A stretch of DNA of 64,000 bases from Allomyces arbusculus (lineage: Eukaryota > Blastocladiomycota > Blastocladiomycetes > Blastocladiales > Blastocladiaceae), in NCBI GenBank assembly GCA_027604705.1, contig JADHYV010000015.1, positions 372,001 to 436,000 on the forward strand, given 5' to 3'. Within the stretch, counting starts at the first letter, position 1. Each line of letters starts with the position of its first letter. Both the position numbers and the translations under genes were made by a program. The notes beneath the pieces are model-generated. The model saw only the letters and a program-made list of their open reading frames with translations, searched no databases and had not been told where the DNA came from. Positions 24,192 through 35,512 of the stretch are shown here, piece by piece.

Positions 24192-25947
24192 TTACACGGG
24201 CACCTCCCACGCGACCGCTTTTGCCGGCGCCGCAGCTCGCGTTCCCGGCCCCGCGTCCGCAACCGCGTCCGCGTCAACCTCGACCTGCGCTGCCGCCTGC
24301 GCATCCCGGTGCCGCGCGGCCCACGCCTTGCGGAACCACACGCGGTCCTTGGCCGTCGCCGCTGGCGATGACGACTCGGCCGATCCGGACTTCCGCGAAC
24401 CTTCCGCGACCGTTGCCGGTTGCGTGCGCGAGGGTTTGTCGCGCAAATCCATACCGCGCGTTGACGACGCCGGGGACGACGACGGAGCCGGCGACGCCGT
24501 CCGCGACTCGGCGCCCTTGTCGCCGTCGCCCTTGTCGCCATCCCCGCTCGACACTGACTCAGTGTCGGATCCGTCATCAAACGCCGCGCAGAAATCGGCC
24601 GCGAGCGCGCCACGCGCAACATTGACGAGCTCCGCGACGCGTGGTGAGGACGCGACGGGGAGCGTTGGCGCGGTCACGGTGAATGCGACGGATTTCGGCC
24701 GTTTCGGTGCCGCGGCTGCGGAAGTCGCGGGCTTCGTGGTGATTGCAGCGGCAACGGGTTTTCGCGCGGTTGGACCGGGCGATGACGACGTGGTACTCCG
24801 CCGTGCTACTGCCGTCGTCGTGGTCGTTGCCATCGGGCGCGGCTTGGCTGGCACAGGCGCTGGAGTCGGAGCGGTGGCGCGTCGTGGTCGTGGCGGGGAC
24901 AGTTGTGGCGGCGAACGGCGCGGTTTGGCCGATCCGGTGTCGTCGACGGGAACAAAGAACGCGGCGGGGGCTGCAGCGGGCTGTTGTGGAGCAGGTGCAG
25001 GCTGGCCAGCGTCGCCCGTGCGCATGTGTTTCGGGACCCCCGGGACGGCGGGGGCCGGTGGAATTCGTGATTCGATCGGGGTTTGCGTGAATTCGTCGAC
25101 CATGCGCTTCGGGATGGCTAGATTGCGTGGAAAGTGGGTCAGTGAGGGAGGAGACGGGCACGAGCAAGAACTGATGCACGCACTCCATGCAGCAGCCGAA
25201 GCACGCGGCATGATAGGCCGGTCGAGCGCGTCGACAGCGCGTGCGGCCGACTCGGCGAGCGCACCGTGCAAGTTCCACTTTTGCACGAGCGCTTGTGCGG
25301 ATGGCGGGACGGGCGGGAGTTCGGGCGCGACTTCGGCGTTTCCTGTGCATGTTGTCATCGACGAACGTCAGACCAGCGAGCACATGGAGAAATCAGAGAA
25401 CCACAAACGCACCCCACCACGTCGGGTAGACGGCGTACGGGTCGGAAAAGTACTTGGCGCCCCCTGGCCTTGCGTCTCTGCTCGACTTTCCAGCCATGCG
25501 GTCATACGCTTGCCGCGCACGCTCCTGGTCGGCGAGCCACGCGGCGATCCCAGACTGCAGCATGTCGAGCGAACACACGGCCAGGTCCCCACCCGGGCAC
25601 GCGCCGCGTTCAAGGACTTCGAGCGCGAGAGCCAGTAGCATCTGCGCGGCCGAGAGGAACGCGCGGTCGTCGTGCCCGGCGCGTGTTGCGATGGCGGGCA
25701 GGTGCGTGCCGATGACGTTCGATGCCAGGGCACCGAGCGCGCGCTCGAGTGATGGAGAGTCCTTACGAGCAGCGCGGGAGGCGCCAGGTCGATGGGCATG
25801 GTCGCGGCGGCGGGAGTTGTGGTGGTAGCGTCGGCGATCACGGCCATCGACACTGGAAGAGTCGTCGTGGTCGGAAGTGGAGCTTGAGAAGGGGGTATGG
25901 ATACGGTCGGCGGGCGGCGGCAACGGGCTCGCAGGAGCGGCCATCAT
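24192..25947 (-). CDS. Unrecognised 539-residue protein with disordered C-terminal half
   Basis: Exons 25947-25413, 25342-25184 and 25117-24192 on the minus strand are phase-consistent with good donors (both GTGCGT). The first ~60 residues are low-complexity. A helical, probably folded region follows (about residues 65-240), with ALGALASNVIGTHLPAIA, a Leu/Ala-rich helix (AAQMLLALALEVLERG), SDPYAVYPTWWG at the first splice and ALVQKWNLHGALAESA. The remainder is Pro/Ala/Ser/Thr-rich with an acidic patch and ends with a basic helix near KDRVWFRKAWAARHRD. I do not recognise the family. A 436-codon frame runs antisense over it but lacks splice logic. No signal peptide or membrane segment is visible. 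Confidence 0.6.
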
Positions 25948-26673
25948 CGTTGCAGCAAGTCAGTGCGCGCGGGGCAGTTGCAGCAGCGATATGAACGTCG
26001 CCGTAGATGATGGGCCGAGAGGGTTCGTTGCGCTCGATGGCACCGTGCTCATCGAGACGGACAACGCGCCTGCCAACGGACGTGGTGGCATGTCACAAAC
26101 ATCTTACATTCGCCGCCGAATGGAACCAACGAGGGCAAAGACGTCGAATGTGGGCGTATGCAGAATGACAGCAAGATACCCCGCATTTCGCCTTATGCAA
26201 CGTCATTTGCCGTGATATCCGCTCAAGTCGCCATCAGCAGCCCCACCGTCTCCGCCGCGTCGCGCCCAAGAAGCCGTGCCGCTTCGCCCCCGCTGATCGC
26301 ACCGTGCCGTCCCCACGCGCTCACTTGCCGCACTCGCGCCGCGACAGATAGACGGCCGCTGCCGCCTCTCCTCGCCGCGCGCGCACCGAGCGCTCGGCTG
26401 CCAGCGGTCCATCTCCGCTTTCAGTCGGCCCGGCCAGCACTTAACTGATCTTTGCCGACAACAAAGCCGATTACCGCCCGCTTTGCGCCAGTCAAGTCGA
26501 TCACGACGCACTCGTCGCGCAAGACGCGCGCCGTCGTCGTCATCCAAGTTGATCCGCGCTCTGGGCTCCCGCAAGCCGAACTGCACGTTCTTTTGGCCGT
26601 CGAGACGTTTGCGCGCGCGCCCCCGCAACCGTATTGCCCGAAATAACAAGCGCCACGGGCCCTCGTTCTCACC
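25948..26673. promoter_or_regulatory. Divergent promoter region, unknown protein / PPIL6-CLIP gene
   Basis: 726 bases between divergent starts. Only chance open frames are present, the longest with no family resemblance. No clear core promoter motif identified. Confidence 0.4.
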
Positions 26674-29600
26674 ATGGACCCGAACGGCGCGTCGACAGCC
26701 GCCATGGCCGCTCCTTCGACCCCGCCCACGACCGGCCTCGCCACGCCGCCCGACGCCATGAGCTCCCCAACCCCATCCGTGACGAGCTCGGCGGCAATGC
26801 AGCCTATGCAACAGCAGCAGCAGCAGAAGCAGGCGCGACTCGAGGTGACGGGGTCGATGGCAGGCGCTGGTGTCCACTATTTCGAGCAGATGCTGATGGT
26901 ACTTCTGCTCGACGGTCTCTTGTCGGAATGGCACTACGATCCCCTGACCATGCTCCTTGCGCCATTCAGGGCATTCAATCGATGGTGGGCGAATCGGCAC
27001 TCGCCCTCATCGTCAACAAGGTCGCGCCGTTCCATTACCGCAACCTCGTCGAGCACCAGCTCAAGGTCCGGTCTACACCGTCTTGACCCGCGCGTTATGC
27101 CTTGTCGTTGACGTGATGGTGCTTGGCCCCCTCCCTGCAGCTCCACGGCATTGCTGTGCCGTCCCAGTACCCGCACGACTCGATCATCATCGAACACACG
27201 CCCGACGGGGGCGGCGTCGTCGTCACCGACCTCGCGCAGTGGGTCATGGAGCACTTCTTTGTCGATATTCTCAGCGTGCCCATGGCCCCGCTCGAAGAGT
27301 ATGCGCATTTCGGGCAGTCGACTTGGAACCAGTATCTGAATGACCCGAACGTACGAGCGGTCCTTTGACGCGTTGGTTGGCGAGAAGCGGCGGTTCTAGC
27401 TGACTATTTTGCATGCACAATTTTAGCGCACGATTATCCACATGGCATTTGCCGTGGGCAACGAAACCGTTGGCGACATTGACATGGAACTCACCAACCC
27501 ACACCCGGGGCTCATCGACACGATCAAGGCCCTCGCGCAGCAGCCCGTCGGTGCGGGCGGGTATGCCGGAACTAAGATCGAGTACCTGGTCAAGGGCGGG
27601 TGGATTCAAGTCTCGGGTACCTACGCTCGTTTATCTGCCAACTTCCGGGAAAACCGCATCCTCACACCGTCTTCATGTTCCAGATCTGAACGTGCCCGTG
27701 CCGCTCGGCGACTACGAGCCCAACGCGCCCAAGCACCTGACGCGCGGCCAAGTCTCGATCGTGAACCCGAAACACATTTTTGACGAGTTTCTGCCGCACC
27801 TGATGCTCACGGGCCCGCATATCGTCCCGGCCGCGCAACTGTTCCTGACGCTCGGCCACCTGCCCGACTTTGACTTCCACTACGCCGTCATTGGCCACCT
27901 CGTCGACGGGTACGCGACGCTCGATGCGCTCGAACAGTTGCCCGTCGACCCGGCGACCAACTGCGTGACCATGCCGTGCACCGTTGTAGCCTGTGAGGTA
28001 CGTGGTGGGCATGGGGGAATGCCGCCGCTCGTGACGGACACGGGGCTCACGAGCGAGGCCGCATCACTGCCGCTCTCACCCATGTCGGCGAATGCCGACG
28101 ACGATTTGCTCGCCATGGAGTTGCCGCCGATGCCGGATCTCATGTGTGCCGATTCGCCCATCATCAAACCGGCCGAGATCGCACCGACGGAACCGAATGT
28201 GGCGGCCAAGGCCGCGCTGACGACGGCGCTCCCGCAGTCGCCTGTGCCACCGGTCGAGCCAGCTGTGGCCGCGCAGGAGCCCGTGCCCACGACGTCGAAC
28301 CAGGCGCAAGCGGCTTCGAGTCCGTCCAAGGGCGATCCGTTTGGTGGGAGCGCTCTGGGGTTCGTCGCTCCACCTGGCGACGCGTCGGTACCAAGCAGCA
28401 CCAACTCCATGCTCGCCCAGTCGTCCGACGGCGCCAAGGCCGCCACCGCGTCCGCGATCGCACCGCAAACTTCGGACCCACCGCCCGCCGTCACCAAACA
28501 AATCCTCGAGTCGCCGCTCGCCGGGTCCGGCATTGCACCGCCCTCGGCTTCGTCGTCGCCCGCGACCATGGCCAGTTCTCTGCGGCTGCCGGCGACGCGC
28601 GGGTTGCGCAGTCCGTCGCAGACGCGGCTCGGCGCGCCGAGTGCACCTGCGGCAGCGCCGGACGTGGCGGTCGGTGACCGGGTCGCAATCTTGACGGGTC
28701 CGCCGCCGCCAGCGACGGGGACGGTGCAGTATTTGGGTGAGACGCAGTTCAAGGCCGGGATTTGGGCAGGGGTCGAGTTGGATGCCAAGGGGACGGGCAA
28801 GAATGATGGCGCGGTCGCTGGCGTGCAATACTTTGCGTGTGCGCCAAAGTCGGGGATCTTTGTGCCAGCTGAGAAGGTGGTCAAGATTGCGTCGGCGACG
28901 GATGCGGTGGCACCTGCGGCGGCAGGGGCACCAGTTGCTGCACCAGCACAAGCGGAACCGGCGGCCGCGATGCCTGGGACGCCCGGTACATCAGCCGCCC
29001 ATGCCGCCGCTGCGGTACCGCACGATTCGGCCCCCGCAGATGGGCTCGTTAGCGGTCACAGTCCCTCGGTCTCGTCGGCACTCCCCTCGCCCGCCGCCAC
29101 GTCGCTCAACGGATCGCCGCTTATCTCGGCCATGCGCAAGCCCTCGGCCCTCGTTGCGCCCGGTAGTCCCGCCTCCGCTGGCGGCGCTGACACCGACCCG
29201 GCCAAGCGTGCGTCGGGCCTGACCCCTCCGACGGGCATGCTCAGCAGTCTCCTCAAGCGGCCGGGCGGCAAGACCCCCACGGCACTCTTCCACGCGGCGA
29301 CGCCCGCAAACAGTCTCAACAACATCCAATCTGCGACGTCGGGCAAGCCCTCGGGGCTCCCGCCCAAGAGCCCCGGGATCAAGCCGCCAGGGTTCGGGCT
29401 CGGGCTCAAGGCGCCGTCTGTGGGGAAAACGGCCAGTGGCGCGTCGACGCCCTCGTCGACGACCGGGAGCACTGGCGGGGGCGGTGCGCTCGCGCGGAAA
29501 CCGTCGATGCGGCTCAAGCCTCCCTCGTCGGCACCGGCCACCCCCGTCACCAAGGGTCTCGTCCCGCCGAAAACGCCCACCACGCCCACGGCCCCACGCG

Positions 29601-31622
29601 GTCGGGGTAGATCGGCGTCGGCGTCGTCCGGATCGGCCCTGCCGTCGCCGCGCACCGCGCATTCGGCCCCAACTACCCCGAAACCAGCGACCGGACTCGC
29701 ACCGCCGCGCGCGGCCGGTGCCACCGGGCGCAACTCGCCCACGAAGGATCGCGGCGTGTCGCCGCCACCCAAGGTCCCGCCAAAGCGCCGGCAGACGGTT
29801 CCGGCCCTTCCGATGCCTCCTGGCGGTAGCAAGGGAAACCCACCGCCCAACGTGCCCGTGACCCCAACGCGCACAACGTACGGCGCGGGGACGACGCGGC
29901 TTGCAGCACCGACCTCGACGTCGCGGTCCGCGCGGTCCGCCGCATCACCTGGGTCGTCGACAGCGTCGCTGACCCCGCGCACGCCATCGAACCGGCGCGG
30001 GTCGTCGTCGACGACGAGCAGTATCCGACCGCCCAGTACCACTGCGGGCGCGGGCGCGTCGTCACGGCCCACGACGCCACGGCAGACGACGGCGGCGTTG
30101 ACGCAGGAGCTGCAGCAGGCAAGGGCCAAAGTGGATGAGCAGGGGCACGAGTTGGAGCGCGTGCATGTGCAGGTACAGCAGGAGCAGGCGCGGGTGGCCG
30201 ACTTGCAGCTCGAGCTGGGCCAGGTGCGCACGCGCGTGGCCAACCTCGAGTCGGAGAACCAGTTCTTGTCGACGGAACTGCAACTGATGGTGCAGCAGAA
30301 AATGACGCCCGAGGAGATTCAGCGCATGGTCGAGGAGTTGGACCGGTTAACGTACGACTTGCACCGCGCGCAGGGGCAGGCCGCAACGCTCGAGGAAACG
30401 ATTGCTGCGCGGGATGCCAAGATTGCCGGATTGGAGCGGGACAAGGTGGAACTCAATGCGAAACTCAAGAAAATGGCCGCGCAAGTCGAATCGCTCGAGG
30501 ATCAAGTGGGCGAGTTGCAGGACACGATTGAGGACTTGCACGAGGCGTCGTCGGGCAAGCACCAGGAGGAAGAGTACCTGCGGTTGCTCAATGACCGCAA
30601 GAAAATGGAAATCAATTACGAGACCAAGATCAGTACGCTCGAGTACACGGTGCAGCAGCTGAATGCGCAGCTCGCGCAGTCCAAGGACGAGGTCGACCGC
30701 GAACGCAAGAACGTGGCGGCCGAGCGGGCGGCGGCGCAGGCTGAGCTCGAAAAGGACCGAGCGGCGCTGCAGGCCGAGCGCGAGGCGAGCACCGACGGGG
30801 CCAAGATTGCCGAGCTCGAGGCGCGTGTCAAGCAACGCGATGCCGACGTCGCGGAAATGGAGTCGCGGCTCGCTGCCGCGGGTGCCGAACTCGTGCGGCA
30901 AGCCGCGGCCATGGAAACGGCGCAGAACGAGCTCGCGGCTCTGCGCAAGGAAAAGGCTGACCTGTCTGTGTCGCTGACGGCGCTGCAGGACCAACTCGCG
31001 AGCCATGCTGCGTCGGTCGGCGCGATTGAGACGGAACTCGCACGTGCCGAGAACGAGGCACGGCGGCGTGAGGACCGCGTCCGTGCCGAATGCAGACAGG
31101 TTGAGGACGAGTTGCGGTCGCGGCTCGCCAAGGCGACCATGGACGTGTCGAGTTTATCGCAGGAACGCGACTTGCACTTGCTCGAGATTGCCAAACTCAA
31201 GGACCAGGCGGCGCGCGAGCATGTCGCGCACGAGTCGGAGGTCCGCGCGCTCAAGGAGCAATTGACGCTACAGCAGACGTTGGTCGCGCAGGTGCCGCTT
31301 CCCATGGCCGGAGGCATGTCGCGGTCCACGTCAGCGGCGAATTACACGCTCGCGAGTATGGCCGCGTCGTCGGGCCAGAACTCGCCGCCCATGGTGCGTG
31401 ATCCGTTGTCGGCGAATGGAGCGGGCGCGGTGCCGCGCGGGTCGACGTCGACTCAGGTGTGTGCCCTGTACGTTGCTTGCGTTTGCGAAGGGTGGACGCG
31501 ACGATCTTGTCACGAGGTTGAGCTGACCCTTTGAATTTACTTGCTGCAGCTGTGAGCAACCCGGCCACGAGCTGCTCAACTGCCCCAAGGTTTCGATCTC
31601 GTCCAAGCTCGCAGCCAAGTAA
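26674..31622 (+). CDS. Fused PPIL6-like cyclophilin fold plus CLIP-170-like CAP-Gly protein
   Basis: Exons 26674-26898, 26970-27065, 27141-27350, 27427-27616, 27684-31467 and 31550-31622 give 1525 residues in one frame. Residues ~66-177 resemble the N-terminal domain of PPIL6. Residues ~178-343 are a divergent cyclophilin (NETVGDIDMELTNPHP, VKGGWIQVSG, HLVDGYATLDALEQLPVD) lacking the catalytic Arg and Trp. A 220-residue linker leads to a CAP-Gly domain (~567-644, with GKNDG), a 400-residue Ser/Pro/Thr basic region, a long coiled coil (~1044-1430) and a C-terminal zinc knuckle, C1500-x2-C1503-x4-H1508-x4-C1513. The second half is the layout of CLIP-170 microtubule plus-end proteins. Two overlapping genes remain possible, with the CLIP starting at an internal Met such as that at 28567. 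Confidence 0.8.
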
Positions 31623-32305
31623 TGCCGCGTCGTTTCTTTCTGCCTGCCGTCAACTTTGCGATTCTCGCCTACCTGCCCACCTGCGTACCTCCCCACCGCC
31701 CTCCATATCTTTATACAGTCGGCCGGCTCGCTCGCTCGCTCGCTCGCTTAGAGTTGACTCGTGTGCGCTTTCGAGTCAACATTGTCTCGTTGCCCTTGCT
31801 CTTCGTATTTTCCTCGCTCTCCGCGTCCCCGCCCTCTCTGACCTCCTGTGGCTTGCTTGTTGTTTTGGTTTTCCGCTGGCTGTTTATATTTGTTTTTTCC
31901 GATTCCCTCGTTACCTTTCGCTGGCGTCGAGTGCTGATACAAACGTCTTTTCTCCGACCGGAAGAGCCGCGCCGCTGCTCGTTGGCCTCGAGGCGCCTGC
32001 GTGTTTTGCAGCAAGTGCCGATGCGCTTTTGGCGGGCCATCGCGCGGCGGAAACGCGTCGCGGCCCCGTGGCCGCGGCACGCGCTGCGTTGCTGCCGGCG
32101 CGAGACGTCTCCCTTGGTCTTCACTCGTCTTCCCGCTGCACGGCTCGCAAGTCGCCGCGCTGCCCTCGCCGACGCGACGACGCGATCCGCGCCCACCTCC
32201 TCCCTCCTCCCTCTCCCCGCGACGCCGACCGCGGCTGCACCACCGCTGACGACGCGCACGTCCTGTCCCGTCTCGCGACCCGCCACTCCCCGCATTCGCT
32301 CCGCC
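31623..32305. promoter_or_regulatory. Intergenic with TATA-like element and CTCG microsatellite
   Basis: 683 bases upstream of the membrane-protein gene. It holds a TATA-like TCTTTATACA near 31708, a (CTCG)n run of about six units at 31726-31748, and pyrimidine-rich DNA beyond. A 289-codon open frame crosses it but has no recognisable content. Confidence 0.5.
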
Positions 32306-35164
32306 ATGTCGCGCTCGCCCGACTCGGACGACTACGACCTGATCCAGGTTGACGACGCCACCTCGTCGACCGCCGGCTCGCCGCCCCCGACCCCGCCCTC
32401 GCCGCCGGCGCGCGTCCTCTTCGGCGTCGACGACGCCAGCGTGCCTGTGAGCGACTCGGACGGTGTGTGCGCGCTCACCCGCTCCTCTTGACCGCGACGC
32501 GCGCCGCGGCACCGAGGCGCGTTCACCGTGGTACGGATCGACTAACTGTTGCTTACAGGGTCGCGCGTCGATGCATGCGGTGCGCTCGACGACATGACGC
32601 GCGCGGGCGCCATGGACCCCGTCGAATGCGCGATGGGCATGAACACGAAGAACGGCGACCGGGCGGTGCAAGAAGGTGATGGCGGTGCTGATGCCGGCCC
32701 CGACGCGACGCCGTCGCTCGATTCCACGCACCGCGACCTGACCGGCGCCACCGTCGGCGAGACCATCACCATGGCGAGCGGCGCAACGATCATCGCCGAC
32801 CCGTCGGACCCCGAGCCATCCGGGCACGGCGACGACTTGGCGGCGCCGGCGCTGGGACGCGACGGTGACGCATTGCCCGCGAATCCCGCTTCTCCCTCGG
32901 ATTCGGCCATCATCTCGGCCTCGGCCGAGCAGATTACGCCCGCACCAATCACCGCCGACATCTGCGACGAGATCGTCGACCGCGACGCGCTGCTGCTCGT
33001 CGGCGACACCAACCACATCCACCACGACGCGCTGCCCGCCAACGGCACCGACCACATTCCCCAACACGCTTCGGCCCCGCTCGACGCGGACGCGGTGCCC
33101 GTCGCGCACCACCAGATCCCGCCGCCGCCGCCAACGCGCGTCACCAGCCACATTTCCGACTCGGCCGCTCACACCAAGTCGACTTTGGTGCGTATGGCCG
33201 TCCCCATACCCGCGTCCTCGGCCGAAGCGTCCTTCTCGCCTGTACCGCCGCCCTCGCGCCTGGTATTGATTGCCGTGACGCCCCAGATGATCTCGATTGA
33301 CAAGGTCGTGGCCGCCGCCGCCGCGGCTAACGCACATGGCGTCGTCGAGCACGAGGAAAAGGAGCTCGTCGCCACCGATCGCGAGAACAAGGCCGACGGC
33401 GCCGATGAGATCAAGCTGACGGTTGCTGGGCAGCACGACGCGCCAATGGAGGTCAACGACGCGCCTGTGGCCGAGATTCACGCGTCCCTGGCGACGAGTG
33501 CCAGTGACTCCTTCCTCGCGCCGGCCGCCTCCACACACCACGACAACGGCGACGACGAGCCCCACGCCCATCACGACCGCCACCCAACGGAACGCGCGGT
33601 GCCCCTCCGCATCCTTCTGGGCCTGTCCGACGACGACTCCTCGCTCGATGACGAGCTCCACAGCCACTCCGACCTGGAGTACCTCATGGCCCACTCATGG
33701 ATCCGCTCGTACCGCCACCCCGACACGGGTCCCATCAACGCGCCGGCTGTGGCCATGGGCGTGCCGGGCGTGTCGACGGACTTGGGCCGCGCGACCGATG
33801 ATCATTTTGCGCGGCTTCTCGGCCTCATGCCCTCGGACGAGCCGACCCCGATGGTCGCGCCGCCATCGTCGTCGACGAGTGCGCATCCGCCCACTGGGTC
33901 GGGGTCGATTCGCGATCGCCGCCGCGCGCCGTCGGTGGCGCGGCACACGCGCCGGCAGGCCGCGCTCTCGCCGTACGCGGCCACCCGGCCCATGCCGGTC
34001 ACGGTCAAGCGCGCCTACCGCGACTACCCGCCGCACCGCCACCACCCGCACGTCACGTCGTCGCTCTCGATCCCGACGGCCCTGTTCGCGGGACTCTTGA
34101 CGCTGCTCGCCGTTACCTTTATCATGTTTCTTGCCGTCGTGGCGCCGACGCTGCGTCGCGGGATGGACGTGACGACCACAGCAACTGCGGCGGCGCAGGT
34201 GCGCACAGTCGCGGCGCCGCCGGTCACGCTCACGCACACCGTCTCGATCGCCGCGCCCACAGTCACGGTCACGTCGATTATTCTCGACGCCACGACGGCG
34301 ACGCAGACGGAGGTGGTTGTGCGCACGGCCACGGTCACAGCGACCGCCACTGTCGAACTGCACGCCGACAGCGACGATACGCATTCTGCGCCGGAGCCGA
34401 TGGTCGAGTCGGCCGTTCCCGACGACGACGATGGGGTTGCGACGACCCAGGAACCAACGCCGCTGCATCTTGCCGACAAGGGCATGCAAGTGCTCGATCA
34501 AGTTCGTGCCTCAGCCATCGACACGTGGTCCACGGCCGTGGCCAAGTGGGACCAGTCGCGCGCGCGCGAGGTGTTGCACGCGGCCGCCGTGACCTTCGAG
34601 GTCGCGGCGCGTCGCTCGTGGGCGCGTGCACGCGCCTGTGCCGAGGACCCGCGCGCTTGCGCCGACGCCATCGCCACTGCGGCAGCCGATCGCGGCCGCG
34701 CGACGTGGACGGCCGTGCGGAATGCCGTGGGCAAAGGGGTGCCGGCCGCGTGGGCACGCATGCGGGGTTATGCACAGGATGCCGAGGAGGGAGAGGAAGA
34801 GGTGAAGGGCGTGCACGCCGATGAGAAGGTCGAGTTGGCGACGTCTACGGAGGAGGAACCGGCACCGGCCAAGACGTACGTGATTGATCCGCGTGTGCAG
34901 TCGATCTTGGATATGGACCGCGCCATGGCCGCGTCGATTGAAATCGAGCTCGACGCAATTCGCGCGAGTATGGACGCGCGGTACGCAGAGCAGCGCGCGC
35001 GTCAGGAACAGTCGGTCGCGGCCAAGGTCGAGCGCGCGTGGCGGTACCTGGTGGAGTGGACGAGCACGGCGGTGTTGCGGCGTGATTTGGGGGCCGCAGA
35101 GGACGACGACGAGCGCGACGAGGACGTGGTGCTGGAGGGCGAGGACGTGCTGGTCACGGCCTGA
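32306..35164 (+). CDS. Large single-pass membrane protein, unrecognised
   Basis: Exons 32306-32462 and 32559-35164 encode 920 residues. The long N-terminal part (~555 residues) is acidic, His/Asp/Ala-rich and looks disordered. It is followed by a basic stretch and one strong membrane segment near residues 560-582 (LFAGLLTLLAVTFIMFLAVV). After it comes a Thr/Val-rich region with repeated TVT/TAT motifs of the kind seen in O-glycosylated fungal surface proteins. Amphipathic helices follow (AKWDQSRAREVLHAAA; AWARMRGYAQDAEE), and the tail is acidic with a final coiled coil. The absence of a signal peptide suggests a type II orientation. A sensor or tether at the cell surface or an internal membrane is a guess. 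I know no family match. Antisense frames over it lack splice sites. Confidence 0.68.
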
Positions 35165-35512
35165 AGTGGGGAGCGGAACCGTTGGTGTGGAAGGGCGTGA
35201 TGAACGTTGGCTGACGAGGCTGTGCTCTCAAACGAGGGGGAGTGATGGGTCGTCGTGAGACGCGAGGAGGACGGTGAACGGCCACGAGCACAGCGATTGT
35301 AAATACGTCTGATATCAAAGTCGTTTCTATTCCAACCTGCCGATTCATTTGCTTTTGGCGGTCGAGGTCGTTGAATCCCTTGAAGTTGTCTGGGAGCGCA
35401 CGACTTGGCGGTCGGGCTGAAACACCGCCAGGCGACCAATGTTTTGTTCAATAAACCAACTTGTTTTGGTCTCCACTCTGCACACCCACCCATCCCGCTC
35501 CCACAATTCGCA
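35165..35512. other. Convergent intergenic gap
   Basis: 348 bases between convergent genes, moderately AT-rich near 35290-35470. It should contain both 3' ends. Nothing else recognised. Confidence 0.4.

Noticed and set aside
24328-25638. 436-codon plus-strand frame opposite the unknown minus-strand gene
   Set aside because: It has no splice logic or family similarity, and its composition mirrors the antisense Pro/Ala/Ser-rich coding strand. The minus strand has two in-phase introns.
29056-30243. 395-codon minus-strand frame over the CLIP linker and coiled coil
   Set aside because: The plus strand carries CAP-Gly, coiled coil and zinc knuckle in frame; the antisense frame has no domain.
28567-31622. 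Independent CLIP-170-like gene starting at the internal Met near 28567
   Set aside because: The 560 bases upstream stay open and in frame with the cyclophilin part, with no intervening stop or promoter signal, so I annotated one gene and kept the two-gene model as the alternative.
31748-33694. 648-codon minus-strand frame opposite the membrane-protein gene
   Set aside because: It crosses the intergenic region and the gene's first intron, has Val/Arg/Gly-rich chance composition, and no recognisable domain.
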